From NCBI RefSeq assembly GCF_011378855.1, contig NZ_WTLB01000040.1:1-39496 (forward strand): DNA of 39,496 nucleotides, in the 5' to 3' direction. The DNA comes from Pseudoalteromonas sp. Z1A8. GTDB taxonomy: Bacteria > Pseudomonadota > Gammaproteobacteria > Enterobacterales > Alteromonadaceae. The position numbers and the translations under genes are program-made. Below the pieces are notes generated by a model, which had not been told where the DNA came from, did no database searches, and was given only the letters and a program-made list of their open reading frames with translations. Below are positions 1-7,868 of this stretch, piece after piece (positions within the stretch are counted from its first letter, which is position 1; each line of letters starts with the position of its first letter).

Positions 1-72
1 AACGGCCCAAAAGTAGGACCGTTCGAATTTCAAAAACTCGGTACACCATTAAGTCAAAACATGCTTAACTGA
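1..72 (+). CDS. Possible 3' end of an unidentified gene
   Basis: Frame 1 of the plus strand is open from the window edge to a TGA at 70-72 and would encode 23 C-terminal residues ending ...TPLSQNMLN. Frame 3 is also open over most of this stretch, so the reading frame is not secure. An 8-bp inverted repeat (43-50 with 72-79) surrounds the putative stop and could be a weak terminator. No family can be recognised from so few residues. Confidence 0.25.
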   Translation, partial: NGPKVGPFEFQKLGTPLSQNMLN

Positions 73-123
73 ATGGTGTTATCACAAAGTGAGGCTTTTC
101 GACAAACAGCTTAAAAAAGAGGT

Positions 124-1731
124 TTAAGCGTTTTCTAGCATAGACAGTGCAACCGCTTCGGCCGCTTTAATACCATCAATACCGGCTGATAAAATACCGC
201 CCGCGTAGCCTGCGCCTTCACCTGCAGGGTAAAGCCCTTTAGTGTTGATGCTTTGGAATGTTTTGTCGCGCTTAATACTAATAGGCGACGAAGTACGTGT
301 TTCAACGCCGGTTAGTAAACCGTCGTTAGTTGAAAAGCCACGAATTTGTTTATTAAACGCTGGTATCGCTTCGCGAAGGGCATCAATAGCAAATTGTGGT
401 AGCACTTTACTCAAGTCAGTTAACTTAATACCTGGTGTGTAAGAGGGTTGTACTTCACCTAAATTTTCTGAAGATTTACCTTTCAAAAAGTCGCCAATTA
501 GCTGTGCTGGTGCATCGTAGTTACTACCACCAAGCTCATATGCTTGCTCTTCAAGTTTGCGCTGTAAGTCTATGCCTGCAAGTGGGTTACCTGGGAAGTC
601 TTGCTCTGGCGATATGCCTACCACAATAGCGCTGTTAGCGTTGCGCTCACTTCGTGAATATTGGCTCATACCGTTGGTAACAACGCGGCCCTCTTCAGAG
701 GTTGCAGCGACTACTGTGCCACCTGGACACATACAAAAGCTGTAAACTGTGCGGCCATTGTCGCAATGATGAACAAGTTTATAATCGGCAGAGCCTAAAA
801 TTGGGTTTCCTGCATTTGTACCAAAACGACATTCATCGATCATTGATTGTTTATGCTCGATTCTAAAACCGACTGAGAATGGCTTTGCTTCAACATAAAT
901 CCCCTTTTTGTGGATCATATCAAACGTATCGCGTGCGCTGTGACCAACGGCTAATACAACGTGGCGAGTATTTAGTTGCTCGCCATTTGAAAGCGTTAAA
1001 CCTGTTACTTGCCCGTCGTCTAAATGAATATCGTCAACACGTGTGCTAAAGCGAATTTCGCCGCCTAGTTCTATTATACGAGCGCGCATTTTTTCAATCA
1101 TGGTGACAAGTTTAAATGTACCAATGTGCGGCTTACTTACATATAAAATTTCATCGGGTGCGCCTGCTTCTACAAATTCAGTAATTACTTTACGGCCATA
1201 ATGCTTTGGATCCTTTACTTGGCTGTATAACTTACCGTCTGAGAATGTACCTGCGCCGCCTTCACCAAATTGTACATTTGATTCGGTATTAAGTGTGCGT
1301 TTACGCCAAAAGCCAAACGTGTCTTTTGTACGTTCACGTACCTCTTTACCGCGCTCTAATATAATGGGATTAAAGCCCATTTGAGCAAGTAATAAACCTG
1401 CAAATAAACCACACGGGCCAAAACCAATCACAACAGGGCGCTCTGTTATATTTTCGCGGGCTTGGGCTACAAATTTATAGTTTGTGTCAGGCGCTACTTT
1501 TACATGTTGGTCTTTTTCGAATGCAGTGAGTAAATCGGCTTCGTTATCAACTTCTATATCGAGTGTATAAATCAGTAAAATAGCTGATTTTTTACGTGCA
1601 TCATAACCACGCTTAAACACATTAAAACTGTGCAATTGTTCTGGTTGGATTTTTAGTTTATTTACAATTGCTTGACCAATTGCATCTTCGTCATGATCAA
1701 GTGGCAGCTTTATTTCGGTTAAACGTATCAT
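124..1731 (-). CDS. FAD-dependent dehydrogenase, COG2509 family
   Basis: A 535-residue cytosolic flavoprotein of the uncharacterised COG2509 group. The first ~95 residues form the extra N-terminal domain usual for this group. A Rossmann dinucleotide fold follows, with GFGPCG near residues 103-108 and an acidic strand end (ILERG) about 25 residues on. Further FAD-contact segments are FGEGGAGTFSDGK, VLAVGHSARDTF and, near the C-terminus, GLYPAGEGAGYAGGI. No signal peptide or membrane segment is seen. The ATG at 1731 is preceded by an AGAG ribosome-site-like sequence. The gene is divergent from fdxA, and a ferredoxin partner is conceivable but not shown. The length is normal for the family. The family call is firm; substrate and reaction are unknown. 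Confidence 0.85.
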   Translation of the reverse strand: MIRLTEIKLPLDHDEDAIGQAIVNKLKIQPEQLHSFNVFKRGYDARKKSAILLIYTLDIEVDNEADLLTAFEKDQHVKVAPDTNYKFVAQARENITERPVVIGFGPCGLFAGLLLAQMGFNPIILERGKEVRERTKDTFGFWRKRTLNTESNVQFGEGGAGTFSDGKLYSQVKDPKHYGRKVITEFVEAGAPDEILYVSKPHIGTFKLVTMIEKMRARIIELGGEIRFSTRVDDIHLDDGQVTGLTLSNGEQLNTRHVVLAVGHSARDTFDMIHKKGIYVEAKPFSVGFRIEHKQSMIDECRFGTNAGNPILGSADYKLVHHCDNGRTVYSFCMCPGGTVVAATSEEGRVVTNGMSQYSRSERNANSAIVVGISPEQDFPGNPLAGIDLQRKLEEQAYELGGSNYDAPAQLIGDFLKGKSSENLGEVQPSYTPGIKLTDLSKVLPQFAIDALREAIPAFNKQIRGFSTNDGLLTGVETRTSSPISIKRDKTFQSINTKGLYPAGEGAGYAGGILSAGIDGIKAAEAVALSMLENA

Positions 1732-1846
1732 TTATATCTCTTTTAGGTGTCATAGCGGAATATTATTTACCGCTCACAATAAGGGGATGCAGGGCACAAC
1801 AGATGTGCAAACATAAGGCGCACATTTTACGTTAAAATAGGGCGAT

Positions 1847-1939
1847 ATGGCACTTATTTATTGTATTTTTGGGGTGGATGGGTATGATCCGCAACTGTTG
1901 TTTAAAATCTTAGGTATTAAAATAGTATGGCGTTTGTAG
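1847..1939 (+). CDS. Possible 30-codon upstream ORF overlapping fdxA
   Basis: An ATG at 1847 with an AGGG four bases upstream opens a 30-codon frame that ends at TAG 1937-1939. It overlaps the fdxA start (1927) by 13 bases in a different frame. The peptide (MALIYCIFG...) resembles no protein known to me. It could be a translationally coupled leader or a chance ORF. The only support is the ribosome-site-like sequence and the overlap geometry. Confidence 0.18.
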   Translation: MALIYCIFGVDGYDPQLLFKILGIKIVWRL

Positions 1940-2250
1940 TCACCGAAAATTGTATAAAATGTAAGTACACCGATTGCGTCTCGGTATGCCCAGCAGATGC
2001 ATTTTTTGAAGGCCCTAATTTTTTAGCCATTAGCCCAATTGATTGTATTGATTGTGGTTTATGTGTACCTGAATGTTCAGCCGACGCAATTTATCAAGAA
2101 GATGAACTCCCTGAATCTCAAAAAGAATTTACCGAATTAAATGCTGAACTTGCACTCGTATGGCCGCGCATTACTGAGATTAAGCCTGCACCAGAGGACG
2201 CTGATGTTTGGAATGGCATAGATAATAAACTCAAACTACTCGAAACGTGA
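1927..2250 (+). CDS. fdxA: 7Fe-8S ferredoxin FdxA
   Basis: A 107-residue soluble electron-transfer protein of the Azotobacter FdI type. The cysteine pattern is complete: C9, C12, C17, C21 and C40, C43, C46, C50. By family knowledge C9, C17 and C50 hold a 3Fe-4S cluster and C21, C40, C43 and C46 a 4Fe-4S cluster, with C12 the extra cysteine. The ~55-residue C-terminal extension after the cluster domain, with tryptophans in VWPRI and VWNGI, is typical of the long FdxA form. The start ATG follows an AGGT-like sequence. An AGTAAC/GTTACT hairpin lies three bases after the stop. Redox partners are unknown; the adjacent flavoprotein is divergent, not in the same operon. Confidence 0.95.
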   Translation: MAFVVTENCIKCKYTDCVSVCPADAFFEGPNFLAISPIDCIDCGLCVPECSADAIYQEDELPESQKEFTELNAELALVWPRITEIKPAPEDADVWNGIDNKLKLLET

Positions 2251-2252
2251 TA

Positions 2253-2269
2253 AGTAACAAATAGTTACT
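2253..2269 (+). terminator. Weak hairpin after fdxA
   Basis: AGTAAC (2253-2258), loop AAATA, then GTTACT (2264-2269) form a perfect 6-bp stem just after the fdxA stop. The following bases are only moderately T-rich, so this is a weak intrinsic terminator at best. Confidence 0.3.
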
Positions 2270-2407
2270 CCTTTATCATTAAATAGTTAATTTTTCATTT
2301 CAAAGTATTAACAAATGTACCCGGATAAATTACAATCCTTGGCTTAAGTTGCTCCTTATGAGTAATTACAGTCTAAATGGATGTTTATGCAGTACTTTAT
2401 AACTATA

Positions 2408-4630
2408 ATGAAAAAGTTTATCTTCCTATTTTTAAGTTTCGTTTTATTACTCTCAAGCCTTAATGTAGCGGCTGAAAAACAGCAAGTATCCTTATCCCGT
2501 ATTGATTCTAATATCACCGTTGATGGTGTTATGGATGAAGCGCATTGGCAAAATGCGACTCGTATTCCTTTAATCTACCAAGACGAGCCTAACGAAAAAG
2601 GCACTCCGCCTGTAAAAACGGATGCTTTCATTTACGAGGATGGCACAAACTTATATGTTGCCTTTGTTGCAGAGGATCCAAACCCTGAGCAAATTCGTGC
2701 ATCGCTGCGTGACCGCGATACGTTGTGGGAAGACGATGTAGCCATTCTTGTTATTGACACCTTTAATGATGAACGCAGTGGTTATGAATTTCATGTGAAC
2801 CCTCTTGGTGCACAAGGCGACATTCGCATGACCGACACTGATGGCTGGACCTCTGATACTTCGTGGAATGCTATTTGGGATAGCGCAGGACAAATTAACG
2901 AGCAAGGTTATATTGTTGAAATGCGTATTCCTTTTAAGGCACTACGTTTTCCTGAAAATCAAAAAGAGCTAACATGGGGTTTTTCAGTAATGAGAAACTA
3001 CCAGCGTGATGTTTTGTATCAGCTATCAAATATGGGGTTCGATCGAGATACAAAATGCAGTCTTTGTCAGTTTGATAAGTTAGTGGGTTTTAGCGATATA
3101 GAATCAAGTAAAAACATTCAACTTACACCTACGCTAACCACACTACGTAATGACAATAAATCAGAGCTACCGGGTAATTGGGATAATGGCGATATAGACA
3201 CCGAAGTGGGCTTAGATTTACGTTGGGGCTTAACAAAAGACGCTGTTTTAAATGCAACCATTAATCCAGATTTTTCTCAAGTAGAAACAGACTCTTTAGA
3301 GCTTGATGTAAATACAACTTATTCTATTTATTACGCTGAAAAGCGTCCTTTCTTTTTAGATGGGGCTTCTTACTTTAAAAGCAGCTTATTTGAGCTTTTA
3401 TACACGCGTACAATTGCAGAGCCTACTTTAGGTGCAAAGCTAACTGGTAAAACGGGCGATCATAGTTATGCTTTAATGCTCGCTGATGATGATAATAGTA
3501 ATATTTTATTACCAAGTAATCAGGGCTCTGGTTTTGCAAACCTAAATGAAAAAACTAATGCAGTCGCAGGGCGCTATCAATTTGATAATGGCGAACAAGG
3601 AACAATTGGTATTTCAAGCACGCACAGAGAAAGCGACGACTATCATAATACCGTATTATCAGTAGATGGGAGTTACTGGTTTAATCAATCGGACACTCTT
3701 TTGTATCAGGTATCATCGGCTGATACCCGTAACTCTGAATTTTTAATCGAAAATTATAACTTATCTGAAACTCAGTCAGATGAAGCTTATGCTCTAGAAC
3801 TTACTCGCGATAAACGTGATTACAAACTGTTTGCGTCGTATGAAAATATTGGCGAGGACTACCGCACCGATTTGGGTTATCAAGAAAAAGTAGATTACGA
3901 AAAGGTTGTGTTTGGAGGCGGGCAGACATGGTATCGAGATGAGGCTGATTTACTTACCTCATGGTCATACGAAGCTGATTGGGATAAAACGTGGGCTCAA
4001 AACGGTGACTTACTTGAAGAAGAATACGAAGGTTTTTTAAGTTTTAAAGGTCAAATGCAATCTATTTTTGAAATTGGTTTAGTACATCGCTATGAAAATT
4101 ATAATGGCAATTTTTACAATCAAAATATTGGCTATATTTACACAGGTTTCAAACCCACTAAAGATTTAAAGTTAACATTATATGCAGAATACGCGAGCCG
4201 GATTGACTATACCAACGAACAGCTTGGTGATGTATTTAACACTCAAACACAAGTGGTATGGGATATTAACGATCACTGGCAGCTCGATGTAAAGCATAAC
4301 TATAGTCAATTAGATAACCCGCAAGGGGATCGTGTTTTCACTGCTAATTTAGTCGACTTTAGACTTTATTATAAATTTAGCATGCGTTCAATTCTTAAAT
4401 TAATTTTACAATTTGAAGATATTGATAGAGACGAAAATGCCTACTTTTATCAAGTGAGCCAAATCAATAAAGATTATGGCAGCCAACTTGTTTACTCATA
4501 TAAAATTAATGCACAAACATTATTTTATTTAGGATATTCAGATAGAGGTTATCAAGACGATTCACTTAAAAATATTGAGCGGGATCAACGTACATTTTTT
4601 ACAAAAGTTAGCTATGCGTGGCAGTTGTAA
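2408..4630 (+). CDS. CBM9 / DUF5916 outer-membrane-type protein
   Basis: About 740 residues from the chosen ATG at 2408, which gives a clean signal peptide (MKKFIFLFLSFVLLLSS, cleavage expected after NVAA). An upstream in-frame ATG at 2381 would add nine residues before that signal. After the signal comes a carbohydrate-binding CBM9-like domain (roughly residues 30-230: DSNITVDGVMDEAHW, YVAFVAEDP, DDVAILVIDT, YEFHVNPLGAQ). The remainder is a DUF5916 region with the hallmark segment INPDFSQVE...YYAEKRPFFLDG, then alternating beta-strand sequence ending in an aromatic-rich strand (VSYAWQL), consistent with a membrane beta-barrel. It stands alone on the plus strand. Binding or uptake of a glycan or peptide has been suggested for such proteins but the function is unknown. 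A frequent alternative label is 'carbohydrate binding family 9 domain-containing protein'. Confidence 0.85.
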   Translation: MKKFIFLFLSFVLLLSSLNVAAEKQQVSLSRIDSNITVDGVMDEAHWQNATRIPLIYQDEPNEKGTPPVKTDAFIYEDGTNLYVAFVAEDPNPEQIRASLRDRDTLWEDDVAILVIDTFNDERSGYEFHVNPLGAQGDIRMTDTDGWTSDTSWNAIWDSAGQINEQGYIVEMRIPFKALRFPENQKELTWGFSVMRNYQRDVLYQLSNMGFDRDTKCSLCQFDKLVGFSDIESSKNIQLTPTLTTLRNDNKSELPGNWDNGDIDTEVGLDLRWGLTKDAVLNATINPDFSQVETDSLELDVNTTYSIYYAEKRPFFLDGASYFKSSLFELLYTRTIAEPTLGAKLTGKTGDHSYALMLADDDNSNILLPSNQGSGFANLNEKTNAVAGRYQFDNGEQGTIGISSTHRESDDYHNTVLSVDGSYWFNQSDTLLYQVSSADTRNSEFLIENYNLSETQSDEAYALELTRDKRDYKLFASYENIGEDYRTDLGYQEKVDYEKVVFGGGQTWYRDEADLLTSWSYEADWDKTWAQNGDLLEEEYEGFLSFKGQMQSIFEIGLVHRYENYNGNFYNQNIGYIYTGFKPTKDLKLTLYAEYASRIDYTNEQLGDVFNTQTQVVWDINDHWQLDVKHNYSQLDNPQGDRVFTANLVDFRLYYKFSMRSILKLILQFEDIDRDENAYFYQVSQINKDYGSQLVYSYKINAQTLFYLGYSDRGYQDDSLKNIERDQRTFFTKVSYAWQL

Positions 4631-4827
4631 TCGCTAAAAATTACAGTGCAGCAGAAATTCTCGTTATATTAGCCGGTTGTAATAATGCAGTTTGTTACGT
4701 TACTTAGTTTTTTTGCTAAAATTAATGCCGTAGTATTAATCGTTTTCGAATAAATTTATAGGCGGGCAGTAAAAAATTAGAGAGCGTATTGACGATATGT
4801 ACTAAATTTTAAACAATTGAAACGTTT

Positions 4828-4857
4828 TTGTTTGTTTTTGTTAATCCCGCCTATACT
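4828..4857 (+). promoter_or_regulatory. Candidate sigma70 promoter for the GGDEF-EAL gene
   Basis: -35 TTGTTT (4828-4833), 18-bp spacer, -10 TATACT (4852-4857). An inverted repeat ACTATAT-gaacg-ATATAGT (4855-4873) overlaps the -10 and the likely +1, and could be an operator. Prediction by eye only. Confidence 0.35.
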
Positions 4858-4919
4858 ATATGAACGATATAGTTAGTTAATCCATTGTTGTTAAAAAATT
4901 TTGTTATTCTAATACCTAA

Positions 4920-4966
4920 GGATTATATCAATGCTTGCTTAGTACTAAATGCAAGCGATATAATCC
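4920..4966 (+). promoter_or_regulatory. Long hairpin in the 5' leader of the GGDEF-EAL gene
   Basis: GGATTATATC (4920-4929) pairs perfectly with GATATAATCC (4957-4966). Inside, after a 3-nt bulge, GCTTGC (4933-4938) pairs with GCAAGC (4951-4956), leaving a 12-nt loop that contains the palindrome TTAGTACTAA. It lies downstream of the candidate promoter and 37 bases before the start codon, so it would be in the mRNA leader. It could be a regulatory RNA structure or a small dispersed repeat. Confidence 0.6.
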
Positions 4967-5002
4967 GCTTTTGGTAACAGGTTTAAGGGAGAAGTAAGAT
5001 AG

Positions 5003-6925
5003 ATGGATTTTTTTATGAATAAATTTAAACCGCTCGGTTTTATTTTCTTAATAATAATTCTATTTTGTTTCTGTATAAATATAGAGTTAACGAATCAGAT
5101 TAACCGTATAAATCTATTTCACACCAGTATTGATATACGAAGCTTCGAAATAACGAATACCACGCTTGATATGGCTGCTTGGTATAATCCGATCTTAAAT
5201 GGCCACTATATAATCCAGCAGCCTACTGCGGATTTTTTGCTTATTAAAACCACTGATACCCATTTTGTAGCAGCCGATTCAAGTAAGCTAATTATGATGA
5301 CGCTTGCATCACCTATTAATTTTTTATTTTTATGTGTTCTAATATTTAGCTGTGGTTTGTATTTACGTAGAGCGCGCAGCAAGCGTCACTATAAAAACCA
5401 AATTGCTGAGCTTAATCATCAGGCTAATAGCTTACTCACTGCATTTAACCTACAAGTAAAACCAGCAGAGAACCCTTTGGGTGTAAGTAGCTTAAGCCAA
5501 TCAATAAATAGTTTAAATACACATGTGGCCAATTATGTAAAACAAACCCAAACAAGTATTTGCCAAGATAAACTGACGTTATTAATTGACCGTCATGCGT
5601 ATATTGAACATATCGACAGACAAATTAATCACGCGAATCAAGATGAGCTGAAATGTGCACTTCTGTTTATAGATCTTGATGGTTTTAAACAAGTAAATGA
5701 CTCGTTTGGTCACAGTTTTGGTGATGAAATATTGGTTCAAGTTGCTAGCCGACTTGCGAATGTTTTACGCCACCATAAATTAAGTAACATAAATAGTGCT
5801 AACCAATTAGAGCAAAACTTATCAAGGTTAGGAGGGGATGAGTTTTCTATTTTCATAGAGTTACTTGATAATAGCGATAGAGTTATTGAAATTGCAAAGC
5901 ACGTGCTAAGTGAGCTTGAAAAAGACTTTGTGCTAGGCAATAAAATAGTAAAAATTAGTGCCAGTATTGGTATTGCTGCTTACCCAGAAAGTGCGTCAAC
6001 CCCACAAGCACTTTTACAATTAGCTGATGTAGCTATGTACAGAGCTAAAAGCGATGGTAAGGGAATATTTAAAGTTTACTCACCAGAAATGGGTAACAAA
6101 ATGCGCCGTTACCATTACTTACTCGAAGAGTTACGCATAGCAGTCGCTTGTAAAGATTTGTACTTATCTTTTCAGCCAATTGTGCATGTTGAAGATTGTA
6201 TGATTGATTACTTCGAAGCGCTTACACGCTGGGATCACCCAATTGAAGGTATGATCCCGCCTTCAGAGTTTATTCCTATAGCAGAAGAGTCTAATTTAAT
6301 ATTAGAGCTAGGCGATTGGATTATGCTTGAATCGTGTCGGCAAATGGCTGCATGGCACAATGCAGGTATGCGGAAAATAAAAATATCAGTTAACGTTTCG
6401 GGCATTCAACTAAAGCATCGTGATATTTATGATTGGGTAATGAAGAAGCTTAAAAAAACCGGTTTACCGGCTACGTCTTTGATGCTGGAAATTACAGAAT
6501 CAACTTTCATTAAAGCCAGTCCAAGAATTATTAAAGAGCTCAGTAGGCTAAGAGAAGAGGGTATCACTATTGCTATTGATGACTTCGGTACAGGTTTTAG
6601 TTCTTTAAGTACATTAGCGGATTTACCAATAGATGTTATTAAAATTGATCGCTCGTTTATAGCACAAGCCAATAAAAGCCAAAAATATAACGATATATTA
6701 AATACAATTAGTGATCTTGGAAAAAAGCTAGGTATTAAAATTGTTGCAGAAGGCGTTGAAGAAATAGGGCAGTTTGAACTCGTTAAAAAAATGGGTGTGA
6801 GCTCTGTTCAGGGGTATTTAGTAAGTCGACCTGAGTCATCAGCTAATGTAGGTAATAAAGTATTACGCAATAACACCAGTAACCTTTCAGCATCGGGTAC
6901 AAGTGCGTGGGATATTGTTAGTTAG
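5003..6925 (+). CDS. Membrane GGDEF-EAL cyclic-di-GMP enzyme
   Basis: A 640-residue inner-membrane protein. Two hydrophobic segments (about residues 9-28 and 97-118) flank a ~65-residue periplasmic region of no recognised sensor type, followed by a short helical linker. The GGDEF domain (about 185-365) has DLDGFKQVND and an intact GGDEF at 277-281. The I-site RxxD is replaced by NQLE. The EAL domain (about 380-620) has E405-A-L, NVSGIQL, EITES, DDFGTG, KIDRSF and EGVE, so all phosphodiesterase signatures are present. Net activity (synthesis, hydrolysis, or hydrolysis tuned by the GGDEF domain) cannot be told from sequence. The start at 5003 is chosen for its AGGGAGA ribosome site; ATG 5018 is an alternative. 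The gene is monocistronic, with a promoter, leader hairpin and strong terminator of its own. Confidence 0.93.
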   Translation: MDFFMNKFKPLGFIFLIIILFCFCINIELTNQINRINLFHTSIDIRSFEITNTTLDMAAWYNPILNGHYIIQQPTADFLLIKTTDTHFVAADSSKLIMMTLASPINFLFLCVLIFSCGLYLRRARSKRHYKNQIAELNHQANSLLTAFNLQVKPAENPLGVSSLSQSINSLNTHVANYVKQTQTSICQDKLTLLIDRHAYIEHIDRQINHANQDELKCALLFIDLDGFKQVNDSFGHSFGDEILVQVASRLANVLRHHKLSNINSANQLEQNLSRLGGDEFSIFIELLDNSDRVIEIAKHVLSELEKDFVLGNKIVKISASIGIAAYPESASTPQALLQLADVAMYRAKSDGKGIFKVYSPEMGNKMRRYHYLLEELRIAVACKDLYLSFQPIVHVEDCMIDYFEALTRWDHPIEGMIPPSEFIPIAEESNLILELGDWIMLESCRQMAAWHNAGMRKIKISVNVSGIQLKHRDIYDWVMKKLKKTGLPATSLMLEITESTFIKASPRIIKELSRLREEGITIAIDDFGTGFSSLSTLADLPIDVIKIDRSFIAQANKSQKYNDILNTISDLGKKLGIKIVAEGVEEIGQFELVKKMGVSSVQGYLVSRPESSANVGNKVLRNNTSNLSASGTSAWDIVS

Positions 6926-6938
6926 TTAGTTTACAAAT

Positions 6939-6971
6939 AAAAATGCCACTCTAAATAGAGTGGCATTTTTT
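6939..6971 (+). terminator. Strong intrinsic terminator after the GGDEF-EAL gene
   Basis: AAAAATGCCACTCT and AGAGTGGCATTTTT form a near-perfect 14-bp stem with a short AAAT-type loop, ending in a T tract. It begins 13 bases after the stop codon. The A tract on the left side allows it to work on the minus strand too, but the repeat element separates it from the porin gene. Confidence 0.9.
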
Positions 6972-6994
6972 GTTTAATCAGTAATTATTGTATC

Positions 6995-7155
6995 ATACCA
7001 ACCTGCATAAATCTTTGATCAATTTAACGAATTAAATTGCACTATAACGTCGTTAAAAATTTTTTATTTAGAACAACTAGATACAAAAATTTTTGCCTAG
7101 TTCTAGCGTAATTTTCTTAACGTTAAATAGACCCCATATATAAGCAGATTGGTAT
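6995..7155. repeat. MITE-like inverted-repeat element, 161 bp
   Basis: The ends are imperfect terminal inverted repeats: ATACCAACCTGCATA at 6995-7009, and ATACCAATCTGCTTA read on the minus strand from 7155 to 7141 (13 of 15 identical). Nested inside are further complementary segments: AATTTAA/TTAAATT, a TAACG...CGTTA pair, TAGAAC/CTAG against CTAG/TTCTA, and a central CAAAAATTTTTG. The whole piece could fold into one long imperfect hairpin. No ORF is present. It sits between a terminator and the porin stop codon, and its last base is the first base of that stop. I believe related intergenic repeats are common in Pseudoalteromonas and Shewanella, but this is from memory. Confidence 0.65.
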
Positions 7156-7859
7156 TAAAGATCAAATGTGCGAGAAACAGCAAGTACAATACGCTCATCA
7201 GCATAATCGTAATCTAAGCTTGTGTTTTCAGCAGCTACTTCAATACCAAACCCTTCATAACTAGTTTGATATGCTAAACGGTAGTGATAATACGATTTGT
7301 CTCCCTTAGCACTATCCCATAGCCACTTATCACCGTCTAGTGAGTTTGAAATATCAAAGCTTGCACGTAGTGCATGATTTGGAGCCAGCTCATAGGTGTG
7401 TGCAATCATTGAGATTACATGCCCTCCACCTTGACCAAAGTAATCCCAGCTGTACCAAAAATTAAGCTCAGTTTGGCCGTACTCACTTGCGTAACCAAAT
7501 TTAGTGTAAGCCTCAGCGTAGTTGCCATCGCTGTTATTACCTTGATAAGTGTAATACGCAATACCGTAGTCAACGCTAAATTGCTCATCAAGTTGTACAT
7601 ACTTACCTACATAGGCATCAAGCTCAAAATCAGTGTCGTCACCAAAATCTACATTTGAAGCCCATACACCTGCGTAAACACCACTATCAAAGTCATAGTC
7701 TAAGCTACCTTGAATTGCAGGATCGTTATCTGTTTGGCTTACACCATTAAAAGTGTAGTCAGACGCTGCCGTGATTGTTGTTGACCAATCAGCTGCTGCA
7801 GTCGTTGATAAAAGTGCAAATGGTAGTGCTACTACTAGTTGTTTTAGTTTGTTATTCAT
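7155..7859 (-). CDS. TorF-family putative porin (Gcw_chp)
   Basis: A 234-residue outer-membrane protein. The signal peptide is residues 1-23 (hydrophobic core VVALPFALLS, cleavage after TAAA before DWS). The mature part begins with the TorF/Gcw_chp pattern (TAASDYTFNGVSQTDNDPAIQGSLDY, written here as a pattern of SDY-x-FNG-x-SQTD and the GVYAGVWASNVDFG block). Alternating aromatic beta-strands follow, ending in a beta-signal-like AVSRTFDL. The start is nine bases after the BCCT carrier stop, with an AGGA ribosome site, so it is probably the last gene of the bet operon. A role in passing choline or betaine across the outer membrane is inference from position. TorF-type proteins are predicted porins without known substrate. 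Confidence 0.82.
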   Translation of the reverse strand: MNNKLKQLVVALPFALLSTTAAADWSTTITAASDYTFNGVSQTDNDPAIQGSLDYDFDSGVYAGVWASNVDFGDDTDFELDAYVGKYVQLDEQFSVDYGIAYYTYQGNNSDGNYAEAYTKFGYASEYGQTELNFWYSWDYFGQGGGHVISMIAHTYELAPNHALRASFDISNSLDGDKWLWDSAKGDKSYYHYRLAYQTSYEGFGIEVAAENTSLDYDYADERIVLAVSRTFDL

Positions 7860-7868
7860 TATTTATTC

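Larger units (their letters stand above)
4631..5002. other. 372-bp intergenic region before the GGDEF-EAL gene
   Basis: No ORF of credible size is seen. It holds a plausible plus-strand promoter (4828-4857), a 7-bp inverted repeat ACTATAT/ATATAGT (4855-4873) on its -10 element, a long hairpin (4920-4966), and a ribosome site AGGGAGA just before the ATG at 5003. No clear terminator for the DUF5916 gene was found. Confidence 0.5.

Noticed and set aside
43..79. Terminator for the minus-strand FAD enzyme
   Set aside because: The 8-bp arms have a 21-base loop and no T tract on the minus strand.
4855..4873. ACTATAT/ATATAGT as a stand-alone terminator for the DUF5916 gene
   Set aside because: The stem is weak and AT-only with no T tract; it overlaps a plausible -10 box and fits an operator or chance better.
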